Notes: generated by a model from the sequence alone, not told the origin. Positions 8,419 to 17,547 are shown, counted from the stretch's first letter. The stretch is 41,533 nt of DNA from Acidobacteriota bacterium (GCA_016871055.1 VFZW01000012.1:1-41533); one strand, 5' to 3'. A program made the numbers and translations.

Positions 8419-11400
8419 TCAATCGCCCAGCGATGCCTGCGGCTCCCGCAGCCGCTTCCGCCACCACGCCCGCGCCGTAATATCGTCAAACAGCGAATAC
8501 GCCACCGGCGTCACCAGCAGCGTCAGCAGCAGCGAAAGCGTCTGCCCGCCGATCACAACCACCGCCACCGCGCGCCGTTCTTCCGCTCCCGGCCCCGTGC
8601 CGACCGCGAGCGGAATCATGCCCGCGACAAGAGCCAGCGTCGTCATCAGAATCGGACGCAGCCGGTCGCGATTGCCCTGAATGATGGCCTCCGCCCGAGG
8701 CATGCCGTGCGCGCGCAGGTTGTTCATGTGGTCGATCTGCAAAATCGAATTCTTTTTCACCACGCCGAATAGCACCAGAATGCCGAGCGCCGAGTACAAA
8801 TTAATCGTATTGCCGGTCGCCCACAGCGATAGCAGCGCGAACGGAATCGACAGTGGCAGCGACAGCAGAATCGTGAACGGATGCACCAGGTTCTCAAACT
8901 GCGAGGCCAGGATCATGTACATGAACGCGATCGACAGCGCGAACGCGATCAGAAACTCCTTGCCGGTGCGTTCGAGTTCGCGCGCGCGGCCGGAAACGGA
9001 TGTCGTGTATGCCGGCGGCATGTTCATCTCGCGGGCGGCTTCGCGCAGCGCTTCGATGCGGTCCGCGAGCGCGAAGCCTGGCCCGACGCCCGCTCGCAGA
9101 CTGGCCTGACGCTGCCTGTCGAAACGGTCGATGCGCGTAGGACTCGTGTCGTTCACAAGACCGACGACAGAATCCAGACGAACGAGTTGGCCGTTGTCGC
9201 GGGGGACGAATAGCCGCGAAATCGCCTCGGCCGAATCGCGGTACTTGTGCTGTAAGCGCAGTTCGACGTCGTAGTCTTCGTTCAAGGCGTGATCGCGGAA
9301 ACGCGTGACTTTTTCCTCGCCGCCCACCATCACACGCAAAGCTTGTGCGATATCACGCGTCGAAACCGCCAGATCGGCCGCGCGGCTGCGATCGATCTCC
9401 ACGCGCAGTTCGGGATTGTTCAACTTCAGCGTAATATCGCCGTCGACGATGCCGCCAAGATTCGCTGCGCCGTCGCGCAGTTCGGCCGTGTACTTGGCCA
9501 GCGCCAGCAACTCCGGTCCGCGAATCACGAAATCGATTTCGTGATTGCCGCCGCCCAGGCTAAACGACGGCGCGTTGCGCACGCGCACACCCAGCTCTTT
9601 GTAGCGGCTCAATTTCTTGCGCACCGCCAGCATCACGCTGCGCTGCGAGTAGTTTCCCTTGAACGCGTCGAGCGGTCCATGCAGAATCCGCGTCAGCGAT
9701 AGCGTGCGTTGTTCGTGCGGCACCACGCGCACGAAAAGATCGGCTCGATTCACGCTCCCGCCCATCGGGCTGCCGCCGATATCGGCGATGACATCGGTCA
9801 CGCCCGGCACTTCACGGACGTCCTTCTCAACCTGCAAGAGGACTTCGTTCATGCCCGCGACGCTGATGCCTTCCGGCGCGTTGACTTCGACTTCGAACTC
9901 GGCTTCATCGACGTCGGTCGGAATATACTCCTGCCTGACGGTTTGATAGAGCGGTATCGACGACAGGGCGACCAGCAGCCCCAGCGCGGAAACGGCCAGG
10001 CGGTGGCGCATCGAGAACCGCAGCATCCCAGTGTATGCCCGGTCGATATGACGATAGAAACCCTCGCGCGATTCGGCGTGCGTCGAATCGCCGTGCTTCT
10101 TCAACAGGCGCGCCGCCATCATCGGTGTCAGCGTGAACGAGACGAACAAGCTCACCATGATCGCGACGGCCGAAGTGATGCCGAACTGATAAAGGAAGCG
10201 CCCGGAGATCGATGACATAAACGACACGGGCACGAAGATCACCGCAAGGCTTAGCGTCGTCGCCAGCACCGCCATTCCGATGTCGCGCGTCGCTTCGACC
10301 GACGCCTCGAACGGCCCCATGTGCTTCTCTTCGATGAAGCGGAAGATGTTCTCGACGACGATGATGGCATCGTCGATCACAATGCCCACCATCAACACCA
10401 GCGCGAGCATCGTCACCGAGTTTAGAGTGAAGCCAAGCGCTTCCATTGCACCGAAACTCGCGATCACCGACACCGGAATCGCAATGCCCGCGATTACCGT
10501 GCTCTGCCAGCTTCTGGTGAACCACATCACAACCAACGATGCCAGTACGCTGCCCAACACCAGATGCAGATTGATCTCGCTGAGCGCGAGTTTGATGTAA
10601 TGCGACTGATCTCGAATGTAGGTCACTTCCACGCCCGCCGGCAGGACCGTCTTCGCGCGTTTCATGTTGGTCTTGACGCCTTCAATCGCCTCGACAGTGT
10701 TCGCGCCCGATTGCCGCCGGATGTTGATGATCACCGCGGGTTTGCCGTTCAGCCGGGCCAGCGTTCGTTCTTCCTTCGTGCCGTCTTCGGCGTAGCCGAT
10801 GTCGGAGATGCGCACCGGAGTTTGATTCACCGTCGCGATGACGAGATCGTTGAACGCGCGCGCATCGGTCAACCGCCCGGCTGTTCGCAGCGTTTGTTCA
10901 TGGGTGCCGGACGTCACATTGCCGCCCGGAATATCGGCGTTCTGGCGGGCGAGCGCCGTGGCCACGCGGTTGATGGGAATCTTGTACGCGGCGAGGCGGT
11001 CGGCGTCGGCCCAAATGTTGATGGCGCGTTCCCGTCCGCCAACGATCTGCACTTCGCCGACGCCGGACGAGCGCTCAATGAGAGGTTTGACGACTTTGTC
11101 GGCGAGCTCGGTCAACTCGCGGATCGGCTTCGGGCCCGAGAGCGCGATCGCCAGCACGGGCGTGCTTTCGTTGTCGTACTTGGAGACCAGCGGCGGCTCC
11201 ACTTCATCGGGCAACTGCCGCAAGATCGACGCCACGCGGTCGCGCACATCCTGCGCCGCCGAATCGATGTTGCGATGCAGTTCGAAATTCACGATGATCG
11301 TCGACCGCCCGTGATGCGATACGCTGCGCAGCTCGCGAATGCCTTCGACGGTGTTGACCGCTTCTTCGATTACATCCGAGACGAGCGTCTCCACTTCTTC

Positions 11401-11571
11401 CGGCCCCGCGCCCGGCAGCGTCGTGCGGACCGACACGGTTGGAATATCGACTTGCGGAAATCGATCGACGGCTAGACGCGTGTAGCTAGATCCGCCGACA
11501 ACAACCAACGCGAGGATCATCATTGCCGCGAACACCGGCCGCCGGATGCAAATTTCGGCGAGCTTTTGCAT
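8419..11571 (-). CDS. RND efflux transporter, HAE1 (AcrB/MexB-like) inner-membrane pump subunit
   Basis: At 1050 residues this is full length for an AcrB-type proton/drug antiporter. The N-terminus (IRRPVFAAMMILALVVVGG) is TM1. The proton-relay pair of TM4 is visible in GIVIDDAIIVVENIF, and the TM10 lysine region in FGVVKKNSILQIDH. Two large periplasmic porter domains follow TM1 and TM7. The pump sits in the inner membrane, draws substrates from periplasm or membrane, and passes them through an adaptor to a TolC-type channel. The adaptor gene lies directly upstream (3-nt gap). No outer-membrane channel gene is in this window, so one must be supplied from elsewhere. The motifs favour drugs/hydrophobes (HAE1) over metal export (HME). 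Confidence 0.95.
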   Translation of the reverse strand: MQKLAEICIRRPVFAAMMILALVVVGGSSYTRLAVDRFPQVDIPTVSVRTTLPGAGPEEVETLVSDVIEEAVNTVEGIRELRSVSHHGRSTIIVNFELHRNIDSAAQDVRDRVASILRQLPDEVEPPLVSKYDNESTPVLAIALSGPKPIRELTELADKVVKPLIERSSGVGEVQIVGGRERAINIWADADRLAAYKIPINRVATALARQNADIPGGNVTSGTHEQTLRTAGRLTDARAFNDLVIATVNQTPVRISDIGYAEDGTKEERTLARLNGKPAVIINIRRQSGANTVEAIEGVKTNMKRAKTVLPAGVEVTYIRDQSHYIKLALSEINLHLVLGSVLASLVVMWFTRSWQSTVIAGIAIPVSVIASFGAMEALGFTLNSVTMLALVLMVGIVIDDAIIVVENIFRFIEEKHMGPFEASVEATRDIGMAVLATTLSLAVIFVPVSFMSSISGRFLYQFGITSAVAIMVSLFVSFTLTPMMAARLLKKHGDSTHAESREGFYRHIDRAYTGMLRFSMRHRLAVSALGLLVALSSIPLYQTVRQEYIPTDVDEAEFEVEVNAPEGISVAGMNEVLLQVEKDVREVPGVTDVIADIGGSPMGGSVNRADLFVRVVPHEQRTLSLTRILHGPLDAFKGNYSQRSVMLAVRKKLSRYKELGVRVRNAPSFSLGGGNHEIDFVIRGPELLALAKYTAELRDGAANLGGIVDGDITLKLNNPELRVEIDRSRAADLAVSTRDIAQALRVMVGGEEKVTRFRDHALNEDYDVELRLQHKYRDSAEAISRLFVPRDNGQLVRLDSVVGLVNDTSPTRIDRFDRQRQASLRAGVGPGFALADRIEALREAAREMNMPPAYTTSVSGRARELERTGKEFLIAFALSIAFMYMILASQFENLVHPFTILLSLPLSIPFALLSLWATGNTINLYSALGILVLFGVVKKNSILQIDHMNNLRAHGMPRAEAIIQGNRDRLRPILMTTLALVAGMIPLAVGTGPGAEERRAVAVVVIGGQTLSLLLTLLVTPVAYSLFDDITARAWWRKRLREPQASLGD

Positions 11572-11574
11572 GGC

Positions 11575-12771
11575 TTACGTACTGCCTCCGACCGTTACGG
11601 CTTGGCCCGCGGCCAGATTGCCGGGCTTGACGATCACGGTCTCATCGGCCGCGAGGCCTTCGACGATCTCGATGCGCGTGCCTTCGCGAACGCCTGTTTT
11701 TACCGGCTTTTCAACCGCTTTGCCATCGACGATCGTCAGCACGCGTTCCAGGCCCGCGAACGTCACCAATGCGGACGGAGGGATAAAGACGGCCGACTGA
11801 TCGGTCTCGGCCAGAATCGCCGCGTTGACGAAAGCACCCGGCCGCAGCTTGCCGTTTGCGTTAGGTACTTCTGCCTCGATCAGCAACGTCCGCGTTGCTT
11901 CTTCGATCGCCGGGCTCAATCGCGCGACGATGCCGAAGTGTTCCTCGGTCTGTTGATCGACGCGGATGCGAACGTGCTGTCCAGCCCGCACCTTCGCGGC
12001 AGCGCGTTCGGGAACCGCGAGCCGCAAACGCAGCGGATGAATCGTAACGATCGAGGCTACCGGTGCGCCCGCGGCGACAAACTGCCCGGCCGATACATTC
12101 CGCTCGACGATCGCGCCCTCCACCGGCGCCGTCAGGACCGCGTAGGTCAACTGCTGCCGCGCCATCTCCAAATCCGCGCGACGCTGTGCGAGTTGCGCCT
12201 GCCGGTTGCGAATCTCTTCCAGGCCGTCTTGATGGCGGCTTTCGGCGATCTGGAAATTCGCCGTCGCGGTCTCGAGATCCGACTGCGGAATCAACTTCTG
12301 ATTGAACAGAAGCTGCGCGCGATCGCGCCGCAATTTTGCTTCGGCCAACGCCGCGGCGGCTTGGCGAACAGTGGGCGTCTGCGCCGCGACGACGGTATCG
12401 TCGGTGCCATCGGCCGAAAGGCCGAGACGCGTGCGGGATTGATACAGTGCCGCTGTCGCCTGTTGGAGCGCGATTCGCAGATCGGTTGGATCAATCTGCG
12501 CGATGACGTCTCCCTTGCGTACCGTATCGCCGAGATCGACTTTTATGTCGAGCAGCCGTCCGGTGACGCGCATCGCCAGCGTAACGCGTTCACGAGCCGC
12601 CAACGTGCCGGTCGATTCGATCGTCCGCACAATCGATTCGCGCGTCGACTTCGCAACACGCACGGTGCGAGCCTTGGGCGCGGCATTCGGGTCGCTTGCC
12701 GCGCCAACCGGTTTATTTCCGCCGCACCCGGCCAGCAACAGGCAAATCGAAATCGCCAAACGGATCATCAT
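11575..12771 (-). CDS. RND efflux periplasmic adaptor (membrane fusion protein), lipoprotein
   Basis: This 398-residue HlyD/AcrA-type adaptor starts at ATG 12771 (MMIRLAIS; ATG 12768 is equivalent). The lipobox LLAGC anchors it to the inner-membrane outer leaflet. A longer frame to 12816 adds residues that would disrupt the signal, so I reject it. A lipoyl-like half (GTLAARERVTLAMRVTGRLLDI), an alpha-helical hairpin (~100-190, Gln/Ala/Arg-rich coiled coil), the second lipoyl half (APVEGAIVERNVSAGQFV) and beta-barrel/membrane-proximal domains follow in the usual order. It bridges the RND pump to an outer-membrane channel. The 3-nt spacing to the pump gene implies one operon. No dedicated regulator is adjacent. 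Confidence 0.93.
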   Translation of the reverse strand: MMIRLAISICLLLAGCGGNKPVGAASDPNAAPKARTVRVAKSTRESIVRTIESTGTLAARERVTLAMRVTGRLLDIKVDLGDTVRKGDVIAQIDPTDLRIALQQATAALYQSRTRLGLSADGTDDTVVAAQTPTVRQAAAALAEAKLRRDRAQLLFNQKLIPQSDLETATANFQIAESRHQDGLEEIRNRQAQLAQRRADLEMARQQLTYAVLTAPVEGAIVERNVSAGQFVAAGAPVASIVTIHPLRLRLAVPERAAAKVRAGQHVRIRVDQQTEEHFGIVARLSPAIEEATRTLLIEAEVPNANGKLRPGAFVNAAILAETDQSAVFIPPSALVTFAGLERVLTIVDGKAVEKPVKTGVREGTRIEIVEGLAADETVIVKPGNLAAGQAVTVGGST

Positions 12772-12826
12772 GTCGAAACAGCATTGTATCGTTGTCCGCG
12801 GGTGTCGATCAGGCACCCTCCAAACA

Positions 12827-12853
12827 GGGGCGAACCGCGCGGCCGTTCGCCCC
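12827..12853 (-). terminator. Hairpin terminator downstream of sodA
   Basis: Perfect 9-bp arms GGGGCGAAC and GTTCGCCCC surround a 9-nt loop. They begin 9 nt after the superoxide dismutase stop on the minus strand and are followed by TGTTT. This probably separates the rnpB-sodA run from the efflux operon. Confidence 0.65.
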
Positions 12854-12861
12854 CAGATTTC

Positions 12862-13497
12862 TTACAGCATCAAGCCAAGTACGCCGTTGTAAATCCCCTC
12901 GGCCGCATTCCAGTTGACGACGTTCCACCAAGCGTCGATGTAATCGGGCCGGCGGTTCTGATAGTTGAGGTAGTAGGCGTGCTCCCACACGTCGAGGCCG
13001 ATGACCGGGGTCTTGTTGTCCATCAGCGGCGAATCCTGATTGGCCGAGGACGTGATCGTCACCGTGCCGTCGGCGTTCTTGACAAGCCAGGCCCAACCGG
13101 AGCCGAAGCGGCCAGTCGCCGCCGCCTTGAATTGCGCCTTGAAGTTCGTGAAGTCGCCGTAAGCCGCGTTGATCGCCGCGGCCAGATTGCCGATCGGCTC
13201 GCCACCGCCACCGGTGCCGTTCGGCGCCATGATCACCCAGAAGAGCGAGTGATTGGCATGGCCGCCGCCGTGGTTGCGGATCGCGCCTTGCTTGCCGGCG
13301 GGCACGATCGCCATGTTGTCGGCGAGCAACTCGGCCAGCGGCTTGCCTTCGAGAGCGGCGTCACCGGTGACGGCGTTGTTCAGGTTCGTCACATAGGTCT
13401 GATGATGTTTGGTACGGTGAATGTCCATCGTCGCCGCGTCGATGTAGGGCTCGAGCGCGTTGTTGGCGTAGGCGAGTTCGGGAAGTGCAAAAGGCAT
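12862..13497 (-). CDS. sodA: Superoxide dismutase (Mn/Fe family)
   Basis: This 211-residue enzyme dismutates superoxide to oxygen and hydrogen peroxide. Metal ligands are visible at H27 (MDIHRTKHH), H83 ([11 protein letters not shown]), D169 and H173 ([12 protein letters not shown]). The Gln in ANQDSPL (about residue 154) is the second-sphere position typical of manganese or cambialistic forms. No signal peptide is seen, so it should be cytoplasmic. An AAGGAG ribosome site lies 10 nt before ATG 13497. It follows gatA by 21 nt on the same strand, so it may be expressed from the upstream housekeeping transcript as well as any promoter of its own. Confidence 0.95.
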   Translation of the reverse strand: MPFALPELAYANNALEPYIDAATMDIHRTKHHQTYVTNLNNAVTGDAALEGKPLAELLADNMAIVPAGKQGAIRNHGGGHANHSLFWVIMAPNGTGGGGEPIGNLAAAINAAYGDFTNFKAQFKAAATGRFGSGWAWLVKNADGTVTITSSANQDSPLMDNKTPVIGLDVWEHAYYLNYQNRRPDYIDAWWNVVNWNAAEGIYNGVLGLML

Positions 13498-13518
13498 GGT
13501 CAGGGTTCTCCTTGAAAG

Positions 13519-14952
13519 TTAGATGCGATTCAATTCGTATTGATGCGCAATTCGGAACATTGTGTCTTCGGCGAAGTGTTTGGTCAAGATCTGCATGCCG
13601 ACCGGCAGTCCGTCCTTGGTCGCGCCGCATGGCACGCTCATGCACGGCACGCCGGAAAGCGAGCCGGTAATCGTGTAGATATCGCTCAAATACATCTGCA
13701 GCGGATCGTCGACTTTTTCGCCGAGTTTGAAGGCAGGGAAGGGCGAAACGGGCGCGATGATCGCGTCGACTTTTTCGAACGCCTGGGCGAAATCGCGAGT
13801 AATCAACGACCGGACACGCTGCGCTTTGAGGTAATAGGCGTCGTAGTAGCCGTGGCTCAGCACGTATGCGCCGAGCATGATCCGCCGCTTCGCTTCGGCG
13901 CCAAAGCCTTCGCCGCGCGAACGGCGGTACATGTTGATCAAAGAATCGCTGCGCTCGCTGCGGCGGGTGTAGCGGACGCCGTCGAACCGCGACAGATTCG
14001 CGCTGACTTCGGCGGTGCAGATGATGTAGTAGGCTTCGATGGCGTAATCGGTGTGCGGCATCGAGATGTCGATCACTTCGACTCCCTGCTTGCGCAGCGT
14101 TTCAATGCCGTTGTGGATGTTGTCGCCGGTGTCGCTCGCTAATCCGTTGAAGTATTCCTTCGGAATGCCGACCTTCAGGCCTTTCAGCGGCTGCTGCATC
14201 GAGACGGCGTAGTCCTGCACGGGGTGGGCGGCGCTTGTTGCATCTCGCGTGTCGCGCCCGGCGATGGCACGAAGTAGCGTCGCGGCGTCGCTGACATTGC
14301 GCGCGAAAGGGCCGATATGATCGAGCGAACTCGCAAAGGCCACGAGGCCATAGCGGGAGACGCGTCCGTATGTTGGCGTTACGCCGACGCAGCCGCAGAA
14401 ACTAGCGGGCTGGCGAATCGATCCGCCTGTGTCGGAGCCGAGCGAGACGACCGCGGTGCCTTGAGCGACGATTGCGGCCGAACCGCCGCTTGATCCGCCC
14501 GGAACGCGATCGAGCGCGACTGGGTTACGCACGGGCCCGAACGCGGAGTTTTCGTTCGACGAACCCATCGCGAACTCATCGCAATTCGTCTTGCCGATAA
14601 TTACCCCGCCCGCGGCCTCCAGCCGTTCAACGGCAGTGGCGTTATACGGCGGCACATACGTCTCGAGGATCTTCGAGCCGCATGTCGTGCGGACGCCCTT
14701 CGTCACGATGACGTCCTTGACGCCAACGGGTACACCTGCGAGCGCGCCGGGGTCTTCGCCCGCGGCCAATTTGGCGTCGACGATGGCGGCGGAAGCGAGC
14801 GCGCGATCGTCGGAGAAGGTCAGATACGCGTTCGTCTTCGCGTTTTCGGCCTTCGCGAAAGCGAACGCCTCCTGAGTCAGTTCGATGGCGCTGAATCGTT
14901 TCTGCGCGAGACCCTCGCGGATCTGTTGAATCGTAAGCGCGGAGATGTTCAT
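13519..14952 (-). CDS. gatA: Asp-tRNA(Asn)/Glu-tRNA(Gln) amidotransferase subunit A
   Basis: This 477-residue amidase-signature glutaminase of the GatCAB complex frees ammonia from glutamine to convert mischarged Glu-tRNA(Gln) or Asp-tRNA(Asn). The catalytic Lys-Ser-Ser triad is present as K79 (VGVKDVI), S154 (PGGSSGGSA) and nucleophile S178 (SDTGGSIRQPA). ATG 14952 (MNISALTIQQIREGL) matches the family start, and a 14-residue upstream extension overlapping gatC is rejected. It begins 1 nt after the gatC stop. gatB is not in the window, as is common in bacteria that split the genes. Confidence 0.97.
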   Translation of the reverse strand: MNISALTIQQIREGLAQKRFSAIELTQEAFAFAKAENAKTNAYLTFSDDRALASAAIVDAKLAAGEDPGALAGVPVGVKDVIVTKGVRTTCGSKILETYVPPYNATAVERLEAAGGVIIGKTNCDEFAMGSSNENSAFGPVRNPVALDRVPGGSSGGSAAIVAQGTAVVSLGSDTGGSIRQPASFCGCVGVTPTYGRVSRYGLVAFASSLDHIGPFARNVSDAATLLRAIAGRDTRDATSAAHPVQDYAVSMQQPLKGLKVGIPKEYFNGLASDTGDNIHNGIETLRKQGVEVIDISMPHTDYAIEAYYIICTAEVSANLSRFDGVRYTRRSERSDSLINMYRRSRGEGFGAEAKRRIMLGAYVLSHGYYDAYYLKAQRVRSLITRDFAQAFEKVDAIIAPVSPFPAFKLGEKVDDPLQMYLSDIYTITGSLSGVPCMSVPCGATKDGLPVGMQILTKHFAEDTMFRIAHQYELNRI

Positions 14953-14953
14953 A

Positions 14954-15253
14954 TTAGCGCTCGATGACCTTCGGCACTTTGAAATAGCCGCCACCGCTTA
15001 CTGGCGCGTTGGCGAGCGCGTCGGCGTTCGACAACGACGGCACAACTTCATCGGCCCGCAGGGTGGCGGTTTCTTCGGCGTCGTAGAGCACCTGGGTCAT
15101 CGGTTCGACGCCCGTGGTGTCGAGTTCGTTCAGTTTGTCCATGTGCGAAAGAATGTCGCTCAAATCGTGCGCGTAGCGATGAACCTCGCCGTCGGTTAGC
15201 GTGAGATTGGCCAGGCCTGCGACGTAACGGACCTGCTCGTCGGTGAGCTTCAA
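14954..15253 (-). CDS. gatC: Asp-tRNA(Asn)/Glu-tRNA(Gln) amidotransferase subunit C
   Basis: This 99-residue small subunit wraps GatA and GatB together. The family's first helix is recognisable (TDEQVRYVAGLANLTL), with the downstream LDTTGVEPM and the C-terminal FKVPKVIE. No ATG fits. A TTG at 15253 preceded by GAGGA gives the expected MKLTDEQ start and overlaps the upstream gene's TGA (TTGA), so translational coupling with dciA is likely. The stop is 1 nt from the gatA ATG. Confidence 0.93.
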   Translation of the reverse strand: MKLTDEQVRYVAGLANLTLTDGEVHRYAHDLSDILSHMDKLNELDTTGVEPMTQVLYDAEETATLRADEVVPSLSNADALANAPVSGGGYFKVPKVIER

Positions 15254-15669
15254 GCGGAAATCCTCATTCGTTGTTTGTCTTCCTTCTCGCTCTTGGCGCG
15301 AGAGGCGATGTAGAGCAGCCGGAAGATGGGGTCGGAAATTCCATCGGCATCTTCGCCGGCGGAATCGATAGCCGTGTGTGGGAGGCGGCGCGGCGCGCCA
15401 ACGCGAAATTCGAGCGCTTCGATCACGCCCGGCCCGGCGATCTGTTTGATCTTGGCCAGAATCTGCGGCGCCAGCGTCGTGAGCTGATGCTGCCAGACCG
15501 CGTCCTCGACATCGACGACGAGTTTGGTGCCATAGAGCTTCAACGGCCCCGTGCGATTCGCCAGACGTTTGCCGACGGCCGAGGGCCACACGGCGACAGC
15601 CAACTCATCGGAGGAGAGCTTGGCCGCGCCGTCCTTAATTTTGGCGAGCAGTCTAGCGGTTCGTTGCAT
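15250..15669 (-). CDS. DUF721/DciA-like protein
   Basis: This 139-residue protein has the DUF721 (DciA) pattern: VWPSAVGKRLANRTGPLKLYGTKLVVDV, then AVWQHQLTTLAPQILAKI. DciA is the ancestral bacterial loader or accessory protein of the replicative helicase DnaB; the fold binds DNA. ATG 15669 is chosen. A GTG at 15696 would lie inside the 3' end of the RNase P RNA. The last codons overlap the gatC TTG start. Function is by family similarity, with the N-terminal domain well matched and the C-terminal tail (SEKEDKQRMRISA) charged and variable. Confidence 0.8.
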   Translation of the reverse strand: MQRTARLLAKIKDGAAKLSSDELAVAVWPSAVGKRLANRTGPLKLYGTKLVVDVEDAVWQHQLTTLAPQILAKIKQIAGPGVIEALEFRVGAPRRLPHTAIDSAGEDADGISDPIFRLLYIASRAKSEKEDKQRMRISA

Positions 15670-15692
15670 CGCAGCGGGAACTCTCGATTCTA

Positions 15693-16075
15693 GCACTGGC
15701 GGAACTGTAAGCCGGTTTCTGTGCCGCGATTGCGCGCGGCGGCAATCATTCCTCTGGGCCAGGCATCTCTACCTGGCTCTAGCAACCTACCCGGGCGTTT
15801 AACGGTACGGGCCGCACCTTCGCCTCTATTTGGTCTTGCTCCGCGTGGGGTTTGCCTTGCTGCCCGCGTTGCCGCCGGCACGGTGCGCTCTTACCGCACC
15901 TTTTCACCCTTACCGCGATTGCTCGCGGCGGTATATTCTCTGTGGCACTTTCCGTGAAACCCGATTTGATCGAGCCCCCCCGGCCGTTAGCCGGCACGTC
16001 GCCCTATGGAGACCGGACTTTCCTCCCGCTAGCCTCTTCGAGCGGCCAGCCAGCGATTGCCCGTTCCACCAGTGC
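15693..16075 (-). ncRNA. rnpB: RNase P RNA (bacterial type A)
   Basis: On the minus strand the universal P4 5' segment GAGGAAAGTCCGG (complement of 16013-16025) is followed by TCCATAGGGC. The J11/12 block GGTAAGAGCGCACC lies in the middle, and the 3' P4 segment ACAGAAACCGGCTTAC (complement of 15707-15722) lies near the end. Ends were set from a 13-bp P1 helix: GCACTGGTGGAAC at the 5' end pairs with GTTCCGCCAGTGC at the 3' end with one G-U pair. The ~383-nt length fits type A. The RNA is the catalytic part of RNase P, which matures tRNA 5' ends. Open frames crossing this stretch are not genes. It lies directly upstream of dciA. Confidence 0.95.
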
Positions 16076-16082
16076 AACATCC

Positions 16083-16088
16083 ATTGTA
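16083..16088 (-). promoter_or_regulatory. -10 element of the rnpB promoter
   Basis: The minus-strand hexamer TACAAT lies 7 nt before the deduced 5' end of the RNase P RNA, the right spacing for a sigma-70 start. No good -35 hexamer is evident 16-18 nt upstream. The divergent cytochrome gene starts 22 nt away. Confidence 0.6.
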
Positions 16089-16109
16089 GCCGCGTGATAC
16101 GATCTGCGT

Positions 16110-16796
16110 GTGGCCGCCGCTTCCAAGACCGTTCGAGTCACCCACTGGGTGATGACAGTTGCCTTTCTCGCGATGCTGGTAACGGGAGTGGAGATTGTTA
16201 TCTCCCACCCGCGATTTTATTGGGGCGAGGATGGCAACGTATACATGCCCGCGCTGTTTCAATTACCGATTCCCGCGTCGCGCGGGTCGGTGCCGACTGG
16301 CTAAGGCTACGTGCTGCCGGATCAGAACGGATGGAGCCGGTATCTTCATTTTCAGGCCGGGTGGGTGCTTGTGATGACCGGCCTGGTCTACGTGTTGCAC
16401 GGCTGGCGCGCGGGACACTTTCGGCGGAACTTGTTTCCGGAGAAGGGTGAGCTTTCGGTTGGCGCGTTGATGGACGTACTGAAAAAACATCTCCGATTCG
16501 AAAGACCAGCCGAAGGCGCGCCCTACAACATCCTGCAACGGCTTACCTACTTGATCGTTGTTTTCGGACTCGTTCCCGCGATGGTTTGGACAGGCCTTGC
16601 GATGTCGCCAAGTTTCACGGCCGGCTTTCCGTTCGTCGTCGATTGGGTAGGCGGGTTCGAGTCGGCGCGGACGATACATTTCTTTGTGACCGTTGCGCTC
16701 GCGTTGTTTCTCGTCGCTCACATCGCGATGATTATTCTCGCGGGATTTAAGAGCCGGATGCGGGCGATGACGGTTGGAGTGAAGGAGACCGTATGA
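16110..16796 (+). pseudogene. Cytochrome b561-type membrane subunit, interrupted by in-frame TAA
   Basis: The reading frame from GTG 16110 encodes a di-heme cytochrome b-like membrane protein with candidate heme histidines in RVTHWVMTVAF, YLHFQAGWVLV, YVLHGW and RTIHFFVTVALALFLVAHIAM, and about four membrane helices. It is broken by TAA at 16302-16304 within PTG*GYVLPDQNGWSRYLHF. The frame is identical on both sides and the protein pattern continues without a gap, so a single substitution (for example TAT or TAC, Tyr, to TAA) explains it. It ends in an ATGA overlap with the downstream molybdoprotein gene, so it probably served as that enzyme's quinone-linked membrane partner. Either the gene is inactivated, or the stop is a sequence error. 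Confidence 0.8.
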
Positions 16797-17545
16797 GCGA
16801 TCAATCCAGACGGAAGTTGATTACGACGGGTGTGGCCGTTGCCGCCGGAGCTGGCGTTGCGGCGGCGGCGTCTCAGTATGGTTTGATTCCGCCGGACAGC
16901 GGCGGCTTCTACGGTCCCGGCGAAACGCTCACCTACGCGGCCCAGCGTATCTTGCGGGGCCAGTCTCCGGCGCGCGAGTTTCCGCGCGAGAAGATTTCCA
17001 AAGCGCCGTTTGCGAACGGCAAACCGCCGGCCGACAAGTTGTTCTTGAGCCACCAGGCGAACGGCTTCGTCGATTGGCGCTTGTCGATCGATGGTATGGT
17101 GTCGCGGCCGTTGTCGCTCTCGATCGAAGAGTTGAAAAAGATGCCGTCACGCAGCCAGATTACGCATTTGGCGTGTGAGGAAGGGTGGTCCTATATCGCC
17201 GAGTGGATCGGCGTGCCGTTGGCGCACGTGCTGGAGTTGGCGGGGGCCGATCTGAAGGCGAAGTATGTGGTGTATTCTTCGCCGAAGATTCAGCGCGGGC
17301 GGTACGACAGTATGGACATGGCCGAGGCGCTGCATCAACAGACGGTGGTTGCACACGGGATGAACGGCGGCGAGTTGCCGATCGGGCACGGCGGCCCGCT
17401 GCGGATGCGCGTGCCGCGGCACTTGGGATACAAGAGCGTCAAGTATTTGGCGACGATTACGTTGACCGACAGCGTGGCCGGAATCGGCAAGGGTAAGGGG
17501 TCGTCGGCCGCTGATGCGGGCTATTCCTGGTACGCGGGGATTTAG
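16793..17545 (+). CDS. Tat-exported molybdopterin-dependent oxidoreductase (sulfite oxidase fold), copy 1
   Basis: This 250-residue protein of the oxidoreductase molybdopterin-binding (SUOX/MsrP-like) family begins with a twin-arginine signal (SRRKLITTGVAVAAGAGV). The molybdenum-coordinating cysteine is in HLACEEGWSYIAEW, and the pterin-binding region includes NGGELPIGHGGPLRMRVPRHLGYKSVK. It should be a folded, cofactor-loaded periplasmic enzyme that takes electrons from, or gives them to, the cytochrome b encoded just upstream (4-bp ATGA overlap). The substrate is unknown; sulfite, methionine sulfoxide or another oxidised compound are family options. A close paralogue follows after 2 nt. Confidence 0.9.
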   Translation: MSDQSRRKLITTGVAVAAGAGVAAAASQYGLIPPDSGGFYGPGETLTYAAQRILRGQSPAREFPREKISKAPFANGKPPADKLFLSHQANGFVDWRLSIDGMVSRPLSLSIEELKKMPSRSQITHLACEEGWSYIAEWIGVPLAHVLELAGADLKAKYVVYSSPKIQRGRYDSMDMAEALHQQTVVAHGMNGGELPIGHGGPLRMRVPRHLGYKSVKYLATITLTDSVAGIGKGKGSSAADAGYSWYAGI

Positions 17546-17547
17546 TC

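Noticed and set aside
8043-8489. Minus-strand open frames across the 8137-8418 spacer
   Set aside because: They overlap the ends of two real genes, lack ribosome sites and show no family pattern. I could not support a gene or mobile element.
10564-11475. A 303-codon open frame on the plus strand opposite the RND pump gene
   Set aside because: It is a shadow of the pump gene with low-complexity Arg/Asp-rich content and no ribosome site.
11566-13515. A 649-codon open frame on the plus strand opposite the efflux adaptor and sodA
   Set aside because: It is rich in Arg, Gly and Asp with no recognisable domain, and lies wholly antisense to well-supported genes. It arises from GC-rich codon use.
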